From: Enterobacter mori LMG 25706
Lineage (GTDB): Bacteria > Pseudomonadota > Gammaproteobacteria > Enterobacterales > Enterobacteriaceae
NCBI RefSeq assembly: GCF_000211415.1
Contig: NZ_GL890774.1
Span: forward strand, 436,560-500,559
Direction: 5' to 3'
DNA length: 64,000 nucleotides
The translations under genes and the position numbers were made by a program. Each line of letters starts with the position of its first letter. The first letter of the stretch is position 1. Positions 30,597-40,898 of the stretch are shown piece after piece. Under the pieces are notes generated by a model, which did no database searches, was not told the origin of the DNA, and saw only the letters and a list, made by a program, of their open reading frames with translations.

Positions 30597-32159
30597 TCAG
30601 GGTTTCGTCACGCTCACGTTCCATAAAATAGGGCCAATCAGATCCTGATAGCCTTTCACATTGCCTTTTAGCGCCACCGCATCCGGCGTCGTGCGGCCAA
30701 GCACAATGACCGGCAGATATTGCCAACTCAACCTGTTCAGCTGATCCACCAGCGGTTTCGCCTCTTTCAATGAAGGCGCCTGCTTGATTTCATCCAGCAC
30801 CTTATCGATCTCCGGGTTGTTACTCAGCCCGGGAAACTTCGCGCGAGAATCGAGGAATGGATATTGATGTAGCACCTGACGCATGGAGAACTCTAGCGCA
30901 CAGAGGTCGAAGTTTTTCGGATCCTGGCGGCGCTGCAGAACGGTCGGCCAGTCGTAGACGTCAAGGCGTGACTTCACCCCAATCTGCTTCAGCACCTGCT
31001 GAGCCACTATCGCCAGGTTATACAACTCTGCATATTCTTTCGTGGCAATGATTACCACTTCTTCACCGTTGTAGCCCGAGGCTTTCACCAGCGCGCGCGC
31101 CTCGTCGAGCCGATGTTGATTCCAGAAAGGTTTACCGGCCTCGCTGTACCAGTCCACCTGTTCAGGGAAGCCCAGTGACGGATCTTCCTTAAAGAAACGC
31201 GGATCGCTGTAGCCCGCCAGCAGCGTTTGATGGACATTAAGCGCAAGGTTGAATGCCTGGCGCAGCTTCACTTTGGCAAACGGTCCCTGGTTTTTATTGA
31301 ACAGGTAGGTAATGAGCGCGCCGCCGCTTTTGGGCTGGAAGAGCGACAGATCCGGCACGCTGCTGAGCGTGTCTATATTGTCCTTCGGTAGCTGGAATAC
31401 CAGATCGTATTCCCCGGTCATCGCCCCGGCCAGGCGAGTGGATTCATCGGTAATGTAGCGGAACCAGATGTCCTTCACGTCCGCTTTCTTCTGGCCCGAT
31501 AGACCGCTCGCAGGCTCCGTGCGGGACTGATACTGGTCATAACGGGTTAAGTGCAGAAAATCACCGGGTTTGAACTCGGCCAGTTTGTAAGGTCCGGTGC
31601 CAATGAGCTCGGTCACAGGCTTCTTACTGCTGTTGGCCTCATCAATAATGCGTTTCGGCATAATAGCGGCGATGTTCTTCACGTCTGCCAGCACGTTGAG
31701 CGTAATCAGTGACGGGGAAGGAAGCGTAAAGGTGACGGTTTTATCATCCACCTTACTGAACTGCACGCCGGGCAAATTCGCTTTCCCCTGCGTAGAAACT
31801 GCCAGCCAGCGATTCATTGAAGCCACAACGTCATCCGCAGTCAGCGGTTGTCCGTCATGAAAATGGATCCCGTCACGCAACACAAAGGTGTAGGTCTTGC
31901 GATCGTCACTCAGCGTGTAACTTTCCACCAGCTCCGGTACGGGCTCAAATTTGGCGTTGATGGTGAACAACGTTTCGAAAATATGCCTGTCCACGTCTGA
32001 GGTGGCGTTATTGGTCGTCAGATAAGGGTCCAGCGTTCCAGGCCGGTTCCCGTAGGCAATATTCAGCACGGCGTTACGATCGATACTCTCGGCCTGTGCA
32101 CTTCCCAGGGGTAAAACCACCGCCAGCATGAGTGCGGCGGCAGAAAACAGCATTTTCAT
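30597..32159 (-). CDS. periplasmic substrate-binding protein, peptide/nickel type (SBP_bac_5)
   Basis: 520 residues. A signal peptide cleaved after SAQA (MKMLFSAAALMLAVVLPLG...) precedes an SBP_bac_5 domain with the family block YTFVLRDGIHFHDGQPLTADDVV (written in part) and GTGPYKL. There is no lipobox, so it should be free in the periplasm. It captures a peptide-like ligand for the DppBCDF-like importer. The gene order (amidohydrolase just upstream) suggests amide-linked or N-acyl compounds, which is inference. The start at 32159 has GGAGC upstream. Confidence 0.9.
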   Translation of the reverse strand: MKMLFSAAALMLAVVLPLGSAQAESIDRNAVLNIAYGNRPGTLDPYLTTNNATSDVDRHIFETLFTINAKFEPVPELVESYTLSDDRKTYTFVLRDGIHFHDGQPLTADDVVASMNRWLAVSTQGKANLPGVQFSKVDDKTVTFTLPSPSLITLNVLADVKNIAAIMPKRIIDEANSSKKPVTELIGTGPYKLAEFKPGDFLHLTRYDQYQSRTEPASGLSGQKKADVKDIWFRYITDESTRLAGAMTGEYDLVFQLPKDNIDTLSSVPDLSLFQPKSGGALITYLFNKNQGPFAKVKLRQAFNLALNVHQTLLAGYSDPRFFKEDPSLGFPEQVDWYSEAGKPFWNQHRLDEARALVKASGYNGEEVVIIATKEYAELYNLAIVAQQVLKQIGVKSRLDVYDWPTVLQRRQDPKNFDLCALEFSMRQVLHQYPFLDSRAKFPGLSNNPEIDKVLDEIKQAPSLKEAKPLVDQLNRLSWQYLPVIVLGRTTPDAVALKGNVKGYQDLIGPILWNVSVTKP

Positions 32160-32181
32160 TGTTATGGTGCTCCGGTTAAGG

Positions 32182-33399
32182 TCATGCAGCTTGCGTGGCG
32201 GCGGTTTGCCCGGCAAATTCGTCTTTCACTTCCTGCAGCAACGCTGTATCGGTTAACAGTCGCAGCCCGGTTCGAGCCAGCACCTGCGCGCCTGTCACCA
32301 GCGCGTCATAGCCCTGTACTGAGTTAGCGGCCTCGCGGAATGCCACGGTGTGACCAATCAGTTCATCGGGGCCAATCTTGATGTAAGGATGCGCTGTCGG
32401 TACCGCATGGCTGATATCGCCAGCATCAGTTGAGCCCAACCCCTCTTTTTCCTTCAGCTCGACCGTCTCCCCTGCAGCGGTGAACTCTTCCAGCAGTACA
32501 CCGTTCAGCGTGTGGTTGATGTTGAAATCACGCGGCCCAACCTGATGCTCAATCTTAACCGTGGTACCGGTTGCCAGCGCGACGCCTTCCGCAATGGCGC
32601 GAATGCGTGGCTCCAGCGCAACCACCTCTTCACGGGTATGGGCACGAATGTAATAGCGCGCCGACGCATACTCCGGGATCACATTCGGAGCCTGACCGCC
32701 GTTGGTGATAATACCGTGAACGCGGATGCCATCCGGCAGTTGCTGACGTAGAACGCTGATACCGTTATAGAGCAACACCAGCGCATCCAGCGCGTTCACC
32801 CCTTTATGCGGTGAGCTGCCCGCGTGGGAAGGTTTGCCATAGAAATGGAAGTAGAGATGGTTATTCGCCAGTGACGGGCCGGACAATCGCGTTTTCCCCG
32901 CGGGGTGGACCATCAATGCCACATCGACATCGTTAAGGAAGCCATGCTCCACGAAGCGGGCTTTCACATTACCGTTTGGACCGCCTTTTCCACGCAGCCC
33001 GCCCTCTTCTGCAGGCGTACCGAGTACCACGACCTTGCCGCCAGTCGTGTCCAGCGTTTCGCTAAGCGCAATCGCTGCAGCAATACTGGTAACCCCAATG
33101 ATGTTATGACCACAGGCGTGCCCGATATCAATAAGCGCATCGTATTCCGCCAGGAACGCGATGGTTGGTCCGGGCCTGCCGCTCTCTTTCACCGCATAAA
33201 AAGCCGTTTCATGACCGGCGACATTAAGCGTGACGACAAAGCCCTGTTTTTCCAGCAGCTGTGTCAGTTGGCTGCTGGCGTAATACTCGTTATTGCCGGT
33301 TTCAGGGTGGGCGTGAATATCTTTGGCTATCGCCACATACTCATCCCGGTGCTGTTGAATACTTGTTTCAAGACGGTCTCGTAATTCGCTATTGCTCAT
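32182..33399 (-). CDS. M20-family metallo-amidohydrolase
   Basis: A 405-residue M20D-type hydrolase. Metal-binding motifs are DIGHACGHN, TPAEEGG (catalytic Glu pair) and MVHPAG. The dimerisation insert spans about 185-300 (GKPSHAGSSPHKGVNAL). Relatives remove acyl or aminobenzoyl groups from amino acids or split dipeptides. The start at 33399 is preferred over 33417 because GAGGTGGAAG lies just before it. Placed between two ABC importers, it probably frees the amino acid used by the PLP lyase. The exact substrate is unknown. Confidence 0.88.
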   Translation of the reverse strand: MSNSELRDRLETSIQQHRDEYVAIAKDIHAHPETGNNEYYASSQLTQLLEKQGFVVTLNVAGHETAFYAVKESGRPGPTIAFLAEYDALIDIGHACGHNIIGVTSIAAAIALSETLDTTGGKVVVLGTPAEEGGLRGKGGPNGNVKARFVEHGFLNDVDVALMVHPAGKTRLSGPSLANNHLYFHFYGKPSHAGSSPHKGVNALDALVLLYNGISVLRQQLPDGIRVHGIITNGGQAPNVIPEYASARYYIRAHTREEVVALEPRIRAIAEGVALATGTTVKIEHQVGPRDFNINHTLNGVLLEEFTAAGETVELKEKEGLGSTDAGDISHAVPTAHPYIKIGPDELIGHTVAFREAANSVQGYDALVTGAQVLARTGLRLLTDTALLQEVKDEFAGQTAATQAA

Positions 33400-33452
33400 T
33401 GCTTCCACCTCAGTCATGACAGTTGATTCATTCCCGACACCGGGAATTGTGG

Positions 33453-34229
33453 TTAACGTAAGTGCCGCTTCGCCTCCTGGCGTACCCGATGCAGGACGTG
33501 ATGCTTGATCTCGCTATAGAAAGGGTGTTCCGCCAGCGTTTCGATGTCTCGCTCCCGCCCAAAGGGCAGAACGATCTCATCAACGATTTTTCCCGGTTTT
33601 GCCGACATGATCAGAATGCGGTCAGCCAAAAAAAGCGCCTCTTCCACATCGTGCGTGACGAAGAGCAGCGTGGTGCCGGTGGACAGCCATGCCTCGCGCA
33701 GCAACTCCTGCATCATCAGTCGGGTTTGCGCATCCAGCGCGCCGAACGGTTCATCCAGCAGCAGCACTTCCGGGCCGGGGAGCCAGGCGCGGGCGAGCGC
33801 CACGCGCTGCTTCATACCGCCAGAAAGCTGCCATGGCGCATGATGTTCAAAGCCTTTCAGACCCACGCGCTCAAGCCACGTCTGCGCCAGGGCATTGGTT
33901 TCGTCCTTACGGTATTTGCCCAGACGTGGGCCAAACGTGACGTTTTCCAGCACCGAGAGCCACGGGAACAGATTGGGTTGCTGGAATATCATTCCGCGAT
34001 CGGGACCAGGCCTGCCGATCTCTTTCCCGCCTGCAGCCACCCGCCCCCGGTCCGGCTTATTAAACCCGGCAACAAGGTTCAGAATGGTGGATTTGCCGCA
34101 GCCAGACGGACCAAGCAGGACCACAAACTCCCCGCTGTTCAGGCTCAGATTGATATCTTCCAGCACCGTAAACGGCTGGGGTTTCGCCGCGAAAGAGAGC
34201 GATACGTTTTCCAGGGTGATAGCACTCAT
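33453..34229 (-). CDS. sulfonate/taurine-type ABC ATP-binding protein (SsuB/TauB-like)
   Basis: A 258-residue ATPase of the nitrate/sulfonate/taurine group. Walker A is GPSGCGKST, the signature is LSGGMKQRVALARA, Walker B is VLLLDEPFGALD and the switch is FVTHDVEEA. It pairs with the permease whose stop codon overlaps its start (TAATG). A 7-bp hairpin ATTCCCG/CGGGAAT (33430-33447) lies between it and the amidohydrolase gene and may lower downstream expression. Confidence 0.92.
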   Translation of the reverse strand: MSAITLENVSLSFAAKPQPFTVLEDINLSLNSGEFVVLLGPSGCGKSTILNLVAGFNKPDRGRVAAGGKEIGRPGPDRGMIFQQPNLFPWLSVLENVTFGPRLGKYRKDETNALAQTWLERVGLKGFEHHAPWQLSGGMKQRVALARAWLPGPEVLLLDEPFGALDAQTRLMMQELLREAWLSTGTTLLFVTHDVEEALFLADRILIMSAKPGKIVDEIVLPFGRERDIETLAEHPFYSEIKHHVLHRVRQEAKRHLR

Positions 34230-34999
34230 TATTCTTTCCCCGCCCAGGGCACTGTCAGCCGCTGTAGCCCCAGCAGTAATAAATCCAGAAGGTAGCCAAT
34301 GCCGCCCAGCAGCAAAATGCCGAGCATGACGATATCAGTACGCAAATAAGAGCTGGCGTTGATGACCATCCAGCCCAGGCCGGAACTGGCTGCGCCCATC
34401 TCCGCGGCAATCAACGATGTCCAGCCAATACCAATGGAGAGCCTGACGGTGGTGAAAAGGTCCGGCAGCGCGTCCGGGAGGACGACGCGCATGAAGATTT
34501 GTCTGCGGGAAGCTCCCAGGGTCTGCGCCACGCGAATACGTGAACGACCAATGCGTTCAACTGCAGCCGACGCCCCCACGACCACGCTTAAAAACGTGGC
34601 AATGAAGATCAGGAAGAATTTGGAGGCCTCGCCAATCCCAAGCCACACGACGGCCAGGGGGATGAGGGCAATTTTTGGTAAAGGACGCAGAAACTGAACG
34701 AAAGGATTAAGTACCGCCGCCAGGCCGTCAGACAGCCCCATCAGTAACCCCAGCGGAATACCAATGATAATCGCCACGGTAAATGCGCTCAGCGCTCGCG
34801 CGAGGCTCACCGCAATGTGTTCCCAGAGCGGTACCTGACGATAGCCATCGGCAAGCAGCTCTTCGGTCGTCAAACCAATGTCCGTTAGCGACGGTAACAG
34901 CAGCGGATCGACCCACTGCTGCGTTGCCGCCACCTGCCAGACGATAAAGAAAACCGCCACCGACACTACGCTGATGGCGATATGCTGACTCAATCTCAT
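34229..34999 (-). CDS. sulfonate/taurine-type ABC permease (SsuC/TauC-like)
   Basis: A 256-residue permease with about six helices. The start MRLSQHIAISVVSVAVFFIVWQ and the EAA-type loop VAQTLGASRRQIFMRVVLPDALP are typical of SsuC/TauC. It overlaps the binding-protein gene upstream (ATGA) and the ATPase gene downstream (TAATG), so the three form one coupled unit. Confidence 0.92.
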   Translation of the reverse strand: MRLSQHIAISVVSVAVFFIVWQVAATQQWVDPLLLPSLTDIGLTTEELLADGYRQVPLWEHIAVSLARALSAFTVAIIIGIPLGLLMGLSDGLAAVLNPFVQFLRPLPKIALIPLAVVWLGIGEASKFFLIFIATFLSVVVGASAAVERIGRSRIRVAQTLGASRRQIFMRVVLPDALPDLFTTVRLSIGIGWTSLIAAEMGAASSGLGWMVINASSYLRTDIVMLGILLLGGIGYLLDLLLLGLQRLTVPWAGKE

Positions 35000-36003
35000 T
35001 GCGCCGCCACCGCCGCATCACGGATATAGCGAGAATCAATAGCGGTATCCCAGCTTGCAGGGATATCGCGCTTGCGGATTTCGCCAATACCGGCGAGGAA
35101 GCTGGAGGTTTTGGTTAAGGCCTTGCCGATACCGCTGTCGGTGGTCTGCGTGCCATTACCCAGCCAGTCCGCAGTACCCTGCTGGGCAAGCGTTGGATAC
35201 TCCAGCCCACCCAGCGTATTTGCCGCCGTGGTAACCGGTGCCCCAACTTCTTTAGCCACGATGCCTGCAGCACGCTCCGGATCTTTCTTAAACTCATCCA
35301 CCTTCTGCTGATGCACGCGAAGAAACGCAGTGACCGCTTCTGGGTACTGCTCAGCAAAGGCTTTCCGTACCACATAGTTGTTGTAGATAAGATAGCCATC
35401 TTTCTGCAGATCCTTGGTGGCAAAGACCTGGTGCCCACCCGACGCCTCCAGTTCCTGCGCGAACGGTGCCCAGACATAGCCAGCATCAATGTCACCACGC
35501 TTCCATGCTGCGACCATTTCTGCAGGACGCAGCGGCAATAACGTGATTTTGCTGCGATCCAGTTTGTTCACGCTGATCGCGGCTTCGAGAGCATACTGAG
35601 CCGTTGAGTTGGGTGGGTAGGCGACACGCTTCCCTTCGATATCATTAATTTTCACAATGCCATCTTTGCCGATCAGGCGTTCATAGCTGGCTATCACGCC
35701 CGATACGCCAATAATTTCGACCGGCAATTTGCGGACAATGCCTGCCGTCGCTGGACTGGATCCAAAATTGGCAATATCAATCGCGTTGCTGGCAAAATAA
35801 TTAAGCGCATCGGCACCCGATGCAAATTGCACCCACTTCACTTTACTGTTTAACGCTTTATCAAGAGAGCCATCGGCTTTTGCCAGCATTAATACCTGAG
35901 AACCGCCGCTATATGCCACACGAACTTCAGCAGGTGAATCGGCAAAACTCATATTTGCCCATAGCCCGCCCGCTGCAATTAATAAGCAGAGACTTTTTTT
36001 CAT
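34996..36003 (-). CDS. sulfonate/taurine-type periplasmic binding protein (TauA/SsuA-like)
   Basis: 335 residues. A signal peptide ends near WANMSFADS, and an NMT1/SsuA-like domain follows with VRVAYSGGSQVLMLAKADGS and the TauA-like block ASNAIDIANFGSSPATAGIVR. TauA/SsuA relatives bind taurine or alkanesulfonates. With a cysteate-lyase-like enzyme in the same operon, L-cysteate or a related sulfonated amino acid is a good candidate ligand, inferred from context. Confidence 0.88.
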   Translation of the reverse strand: MKKSLCLLIAAGGLWANMSFADSPAEVRVAYSGGSQVLMLAKADGSLDKALNSKVKWVQFASGADALNYFASNAIDIANFGSSPATAGIVRKLPVEIIGVSGVIASYERLIGKDGIVKINDIEGKRVAYPPNSTAQYALEAAISVNKLDRSKITLLPLRPAEMVAAWKRGDIDAGYVWAPFAQELEASGGHQVFATKDLQKDGYLIYNNYVVRKAFAEQYPEAVTAFLRVHQQKVDEFKKDPERAAGIVAKEVGAPVTTAANTLGGLEYPTLAQQGTADWLGNGTQTTDSGIGKALTKTSSFLAGIGEIRKRDIPASWDTAIDSRYIRDAAVAAQ

Positions 36004-36060
36004 TTTATTTATCCTGTGATTGATCTGAATATAATGTCCGTTATCGTACCGGACGGTGCG

Positions 36061-36780
36061 CTAATTAAATGGTCTGCTGGTTTGCCATAACTGCGAACAT
36101 CGTTCTGCCAGTGCCTGAGCCGGATCCCAGGTGAGATGACGAAACGGAGCCCTGGCAGCCTCCAGCGCAACAGGCACTTCGGTACAGGCCAGCACCAGTT
36201 TTTGTGCACCACGGGCAAACAATGCGTTGGCCTGCAACACCAGCAGTTCGCCACCGTCAACCAGCGCGCCACGCTTTACCGCGTAGCAGCCCGGTACAAA
36301 CCATTCGGCCAGCTCCTCGGGCGTCGGCACGACGACCTCAATAGCCTGCGCGGCCAGTCGTTCCTGATACCAGCCCGCGTCCAGCGTGCCTTTAGTGGCA
36401 ATGACGCCAACCCGCTGAGGTTTTTCATCAGCCTGCGACAGGGCATCCAGCGTCGCATCAACGATATGCAGAATAGGGGCGCTGCTGGCTTCACTCAGCG
36501 CGTCGTACCAGTGGTGAGCCGTATTACAGGGGATTGCGATATGGCTTGCCCCCGCCTGGTTAAGTTTCTCGACAGCGTGAAGAAGCTGCGGCAAGGGCGA
36601 CGGGCCCGTACCCGCCAGCGCGTTCTGGCGATCGGCAATTTGCGGTACATTCCAGACGACCATTGGGATCTGCTGTTGGTCGCTCTGCGCAGGCGTAGCC
36701 TCCAGCAGGCGACGCAGAAAATCCAGCGTCGCAAGGGGGCCCATACCACCCAGCACGCCAAGCAGAAAAGGCTTAGCCAT
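36061..36780 (-). CDS. aspartate/glutamate racemase-family protein
   Basis: A 239-residue PLP-independent racemase-type protein. The N-terminal [16 protein letters not shown] is the Asp/Glu racemase signature. Both catalytic cysteines are present: C85 in IPCNTAHH and C199 in LACTEVPV. The start at 36780 overlaps the lyase gene by 8 bases. Because its partner is a cysteate/D-cysteine lyase, it may interconvert enantiomers of a sulfur amino acid rather than aspartate. That is inference. Confidence 0.85.
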   Translation of the reverse strand: MAKPFLLGVLGGMGPLATLDFLRRLLEATPAQSDQQQIPMVVWNVPQIADRQNALAGTGPSPLPQLLHAVEKLNQAGASHIAIPCNTAHHWYDALSEASSAPILHIVDATLDALSQADEKPQRVGVIATKGTLDAGWYQERLAAQAIEVVVPTPEELAEWFVPGCYAVKRGALVDGGELLVLQANALFARGAQKLVLACTEVPVALEAARAPFRHLTWDPAQALAERCSQLWQTSRPFN

Positions 36781-37777
36781 GCTCCAGCACCTGACGATAG
36801 CCAAATAGTCCTGCTGATCCACCCGTGTGGATAAAGACAATATTTTCATCCTGGCGGAAGTGTCCTTTGCGGATCAGATCGATAAGCCCTGCCATCCCTT
36901 TTGCGGAGTAAACCGGATCGAGCAGGATACCTTCATGGCGGGCCAGCAGCCGCAGAGCTTCAAGCGTGCCCTCCGTCGGCAAACCGTATCCGTCACCGAC
37001 ATAATCGCTGTTAGCGACGACCGCATGCCGCGACAGTTCCCCCGGTACGCCCAACAGATCCAGCGTTCTGGATGCCAGATTCCAGACGTTCTCTTCCTGT
37101 TTATCTTTGGGTGCCCGCACGCTGATGCCGAGCACCGGAATGTGGCTGTTGGTGGCGGTGAACCCCGCAACCAGCCCCGCCTGCGTACCGGTACTGCCCG
37201 TCGCATGGACAACGTGATCGATGCGCAAACGACGCTCTGATGATTGGTAAAGCAGCTCCTCCGCACACGCGACGTAGCCCAGCGCCCCGATGGGGTTCGA
37301 ACCTCCGCCAGGAATAACGTACGGACGGTGGCCTTGTTCGCGAAGCGTTGCGGCGTACTCTTCCATCGCCTTTTGCATATCCGTACCGCCTGGCAGATGT
37401 GCGACAATCTCGCCGCCCAGAAGGGTATCCAGCAGCACGTTACCCGAGCGCTGATAATCCTCACCAAAATCAGTCACGCGTTTTTCCAGCAGCGCTTTTG
37501 CCTGCAGGCCAAGGCGTGCGGCACCGGCGATCGTTTGACGTACGTGGTTAGACTGGGTTGCGCCCTGCGTCACGATGACATCGGCTTTTTGCTGCAGCGC
37601 ATCCGCCAACAGAAATTCCAGCTTGCGGGTTTTATTCCCGCCGCTTGCAAGGCCCGTTGCATCGTCGCGTTTTATCCATATTTTGGGCCCGCCTAATAAT
37701 TGGGTTAAATTATTTAACGGTTCCAGTGGTGTAGGAAAATGACCGAGTGAAATTCGGGGAAAACGGGCCAGATGCAT
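36773..37777 (-). CDS. PLP-dependent L-cysteate sulfo-lyase / D-cysteine desulfhydrase-like enzyme
   Basis: 334 residues, fold-type II PLP enzyme of the ACC deaminase/DcyD family. The PLP lysine is K49 in [14 protein letters not shown]. Other conserved blocks are [37 protein letters not shown] and [13 protein letters not shown]. From memory it resembles CuyA (cysteate to pyruvate, sulfite and ammonia) more than E. coli DcyD (D-cysteine to pyruvate, sulfide and ammonia), notably HLARFPR at the start and [12 protein letters not shown]. The neighbouring sulfonate-type importer supports this. The start at 37777 has AAGGAG upstream. First gene of the operon; no regulator gene adjoins it. Confidence 0.85.
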   Translation of the reverse strand: MHLARFPRISLGHFPTPLEPLNNLTQLLGGPKIWIKRDDATGLASGGNKTRKLEFLLADALQQKADVIVTQGATQSNHVRQTIAGAARLGLQAKALLEKRVTDFGEDYQRSGNVLLDTLLGGEIVAHLPGGTDMQKAMEEYAATLREQGHRPYVIPGGGSNPIGALGYVACAEELLYQSSERRLRIDHVVHATGSTGTQAGLVAGFTATNSHIPVLGISVRAPKDKQEENVWNLASRTLDLLGVPGELSRHAVVANSDYVGDGYGLPTEGTLEALRLLARHEGILLDPVYSAKGMAGLIDLIRKGHFRQDENIVFIHTGGSAGLFGYRQVLEHG

Positions 37778-37951
37778 AAACGCTCCTTGCTGAAAAGGGG
37801 GCTTTATAAAAGTGAAATTCACTATACACATCTGAATAACACGGCTAATCAAAAATAATAAATAACGATTACCGGAAAATGAATAAGCAGGAAAAACGGG
37901 TTGATAAGGCCGCTATCTATTCTGTTCTGGAATGTCTTACGGCAAAAAAGA

Positions 37952-37979
37952 ATAACCCCTTTCGTTGGAAAGGGGTTAT
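37952..37979 (-). terminator. terminator of rnr
   Basis: A 12-bp perfect stem ATAACCCCTTTC/GAAAGGGGTTAT has a four-base loop and is followed on the minus strand by TCTTTTTT. It lies 11 bp past the rnr stop and insulates rnr from the downstream operon. Confidence 0.9.
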
Positions 37980-37989
37980 GGGGACGAAA

Positions 37990-40434
37990 TTACTGCGCGG
38001 TATTTTTTTTCGCTGCACGCTTCGCTTTGGTCGCGGCAGCTATTTTCTGCGTTTTAGCGGAAGGTTTTTTCGCTGAGCGAGCTTCTTTCTTCGCCGCCTT
38101 CGGCTTCTGTTTCTTCTCGCCGCGGAACGCGCTGTCCGGCTCGAAGTTTACCTTCTTGCCCGCCTGACGACGTTTACCGCCGCCCGGTTTACCGTTACCG
38201 CCTTTTTTCGCTTTCTCACGCTCGGTTTTGCCGACGTTACGCGGCGCACGCTCGCTGGAGATCAGGCTGAAGTCGATTTTACGGTCGTCCATATTCACGG
38301 CTTCGACCTTCACTTCCACACGGTCGCCCAGACGGTATGTCTGGCCGCCAGACTCGCCAATCAGCCGTTGTCCGACCTGATCAAAGCGGTAGTAGTCGTT
38401 ATCCAGGCTGGAGACGTGCACCAGACCGTCGATGAACAGCTCGTCCAGACGAACGAAGAAACCAAAGCCGGTCACGCTGGCAATGACGCCTTTGAAAACG
38501 TTGCCTACCTGATCCAGCATAAAGTCACACTTCAGCCAGTCCGCCACGTCGCGGGTTGCTTCATCGGCACGACGTTCGGCCATGGAGCAGTGCTGGCCCA
38601 GCTGCAGCATCTCTTCCATCGAATAATGGTAGCCGCCGGTTTCAGTGGTGTTCCCTTTATGGCCCTGCTCCTGCGCCAGCAGATACTTGATCGCACGGTG
38701 GAGGGAAAGGTCAGGATAACGACGGATCGGCGACGTGAAGTGGGCGTAAGACTGCAGCGCCAGACCGAAGTGGCCGCGGTTTTCCGGATCGTAGATCGCC
38801 TGCTTCATGGAGCGCAGCAGCATGGTCTGCAGCATTTCTGCATCAGGACGATCGCCGATGGATTCCAGCAGCTCGGCGTAATCGCGCGGCTCTGGCTTGT
38901 TGCCACCTGGCAGCTCCAGGCCCAGTTCAGCCAGCACAGAACGGAATGAGGTAATGGCTTCCGTGGTCGGCTTATCGTGAATACGGAACAGCGCTGGCTC
39001 TTTGGCTTTCTCAACGAAACGTGCCGCCGAGATGTTCGCCAGGATCATACACTCCTCGATCAGCTTGTGCGCGTCGTTACGCTGGGTCTGCTCAATACGC
39101 TCAATGCGGCGTTCGGCGTTGAAGATGAATTTCGCTTCTTCGCTCTCAAACGAGATCCCGCCGCGCTCTTCGCGCGCCTGTTCCAGCGTTTTGTAAAGGT
39201 TATGCAGCTCTTCGATATGTTTGACCAGCGGCGCGTACTGCTCGCGCAGATCCTGGTCGCCCTGCAGCATATGCCAGACCTTGGTATAGGTCAGACGCGC
39301 GTGCGAGCTCATCACCGCTTCGTAGAATTTGAAGCCGGTTAAGCGCCCTTTGGTAGAGATGGTCATCTCGCAGACCATGCAAAGACGGTCAACCTGCGGG
39401 TTCAGGGAGCACAAACCGTTAGAGAGCACTTCCGGCAGCATCGGCACAACCTGAGACGGGAAGTAGACCGACGTACCGCGGCTGCGCGCTTCGTTATCCA
39501 GCGGCGTATGCGGACGGACATAATAGCTTACGTCAGCGATAGCAACCCACAGACGCCAGCCGCCACCGCGTTTTTTCTCACAGTAAACGGCATCATCAAA
39601 GTCGCGGGCGTCTTCGCCATCAATAGTGACCAGCGGCAGGGAGCGCAGATCCACGCGGCCCACCTTAGACTCTTCCGGCACTTCTTCGCGCAGGCTTTCG
39701 ATCTGATCTTCAACCGCTTTCGGCCAGACGTAAGGGATCTCATGGGTACGCAGCGCCATATCAACGGCCATCGTGGTGCCCATGTTATCGCCCAGCACTT
39801 CGACGATTTTACCTACCGCTTTGGTGCGACGGGTTGGGCGCTGGGTGAGTTCTACCACCACCACAAAGCCCATGCGTGCGCCCATCACCTCTTCAGGTGG
39901 GATCAGAATGTCGAAGCTCAGGCGGCTGTCGTCCGGTACCACAAAGCCCACGCCCGCGTCGGTAAAGTAGCGGCCAACAATCTGGCTGGTTTTTGGCACC
40001 AGCACACGCACCACGCGCGCTTCGCGGCGGCCTTTACGGTCCGCGCCCAGCGGTTGCGCCAGGATCTGATCGCCGTGGATACACATCTTCATCTGCTCAG
40101 ATGAGAGGTACAGATCGTCTTTGCGGCCTTCCACGCGCAGGAAGCCGAAGCCATCGCGGTGACCAATGACGGTCCCTTTCAGCAGATCGAGGCGTTCTGG
40201 CAGCGCGTAGCACTGGCGGCGGGTAAAGACCAGTTGCCCGTCACGCTCCATCGCGCGCAGGCGGCGGCGAAGGGCTTCAATTTGCTCTTCACCTTCAATG
40301 TTTAATTCAACGGCAAGTTCTTCACGATTGGCGGGTTTTTCGCGTTTTGTTAAGTGTTCAATGATGAACTCGCGGCTAGGGATAGGATTCGCGTATTTTT
40401 CGGCTTCGCGTTCCTGGAAAGGATCATGTGACAT
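37990..40434 (-). CDS. rnr: ribonuclease R
   Basis: An 814-residue 3'-5' exoribonuclease. In order: N-terminal HTH (about 20-85), cold-shock domains (about 85-235), RNB catalytic domain with [10 protein letters not shown] (Mg-binding aspartates near 272-281), S1 domain (about 640-725; [22 protein letters not shown]) and a Lys/Arg-rich tail. It degrades structured RNA and defective tRNA and rRNA and acts with SmpB-tmRNA. The start at 40434 has GGAGGAA upstream. It follows nsrR as in E. coli but is not followed by rlmB. Confidence 0.97.
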   Translation of the reverse strand: MSHDPFQEREAEKYANPIPSREFIIEHLTKREKPANREELAVELNIEGEEQIEALRRRLRAMERDGQLVFTRRQCYALPERLDLLKGTVIGHRDGFGFLRVEGRKDDLYLSSEQMKMCIHGDQILAQPLGADRKGRREARVVRVLVPKTSQIVGRYFTDAGVGFVVPDDSRLSFDILIPPEEVMGARMGFVVVVELTQRPTRRTKAVGKIVEVLGDNMGTTMAVDMALRTHEIPYVWPKAVEDQIESLREEVPEESKVGRVDLRSLPLVTIDGEDARDFDDAVYCEKKRGGGWRLWVAIADVSYYVRPHTPLDNEARSRGTSVYFPSQVVPMLPEVLSNGLCSLNPQVDRLCMVCEMTISTKGRLTGFKFYEAVMSSHARLTYTKVWHMLQGDQDLREQYAPLVKHIEELHNLYKTLEQAREERGGISFESEEAKFIFNAERRIERIEQTQRNDAHKLIEECMILANISAARFVEKAKEPALFRIHDKPTTEAITSFRSVLAELGLELPGGNKPEPRDYAELLESIGDRPDAEMLQTMLLRSMKQAIYDPENRGHFGLALQSYAHFTSPIRRYPDLSLHRAIKYLLAQEQGHKGNTTETGGYHYSMEEMLQLGQHCSMAERRADEATRDVADWLKCDFMLDQVGNVFKGVIASVTGFGFFVRLDELFIDGLVHVSSLDNDYYRFDQVGQRLIGESGGQTYRLGDRVEVKVEAVNMDDRKIDFSLISSERAPRNVGKTEREKAKKGGNGKPGGGKRRQAGKKVNFEPDSAFRGEKKQKPKAAKKEARSAKKPSAKTQKIAAATKAKRAAKKNTAQ

Positions 40435-40472
40435 GTCGGTTCCTCCGTTGTCAGCTCCGGTGGAAATTTTCT

Positions 40473-40898
40473 TCATTCCACCAGCAATAATTTATAAAGC
40501 GGTTGATTCTCTTCAACCAAATCGGCCAGCGTGTAGTTATCCAGTTCCATGAGAAAACTTTGCACGGCCTTAGAAAGCGCCTGTTTCAGGCGGCAAGCGG
40601 GGGTAATGTGGCAGAACTCGCTGCTGCAGTTCACCAGAGACAACGGCTCCAGTTCACGTACCACATCCCCAACGCGAATACTCTGTGCCGGTTTACCGAG
40701 ACGGATCCCACCATTCTTCCCGCGGACGGCAGCAACGTATCCGGCACGGCTAAGTTGATTGATTATTTTGACCATATGATTACGGGATACACCATAGACC
40801 TCTGTTACCTCAGAGATGCTGGTCATCTTTCCATCGGGTAACGACGCCATGTAAATCAGGGCGCGTAAGCCGTAATCGGTGAAACTCGTTAACTGCAC
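40473..40898 (-). CDS. nsrR: nitric oxide-sensing repressor NsrR
   Basis: A 141-residue Rrf2-family regulator. A winged helix spans about 1-65 and the Fe-S ligands C91, C96 and C102 are in [15 protein letters not shown], with D8 as likely fourth ligand. NO disrupts the cluster and releases target promoters. One target, ytfE, is in this window with a near-perfect operator at 5220-5242. Directly upstream of rnr. Confidence 0.96.
   Translation of the reverse strand: MQLTSFTDYGLRALIYMASLPDGKMTSISEVTEVYGVSRNHMVKIINQLSRAGYVAAVRGKNGGIRLGKPAQSIRVGDVVRELEPLSLVNCSSEFCHITPACRLKQALSKAVQSFLMELDNYTLADLVEENQPLYKLLLVE

Noticed and set aside
36773-37777. Simple annotation as 1-aminocyclopropane-1-carboxylate deaminase
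   Set aside because: The family fold is shared, but the CuyA-like blocks and sulfonate-type importer next door favour a sulfur substrate. Not excluded experimentally.
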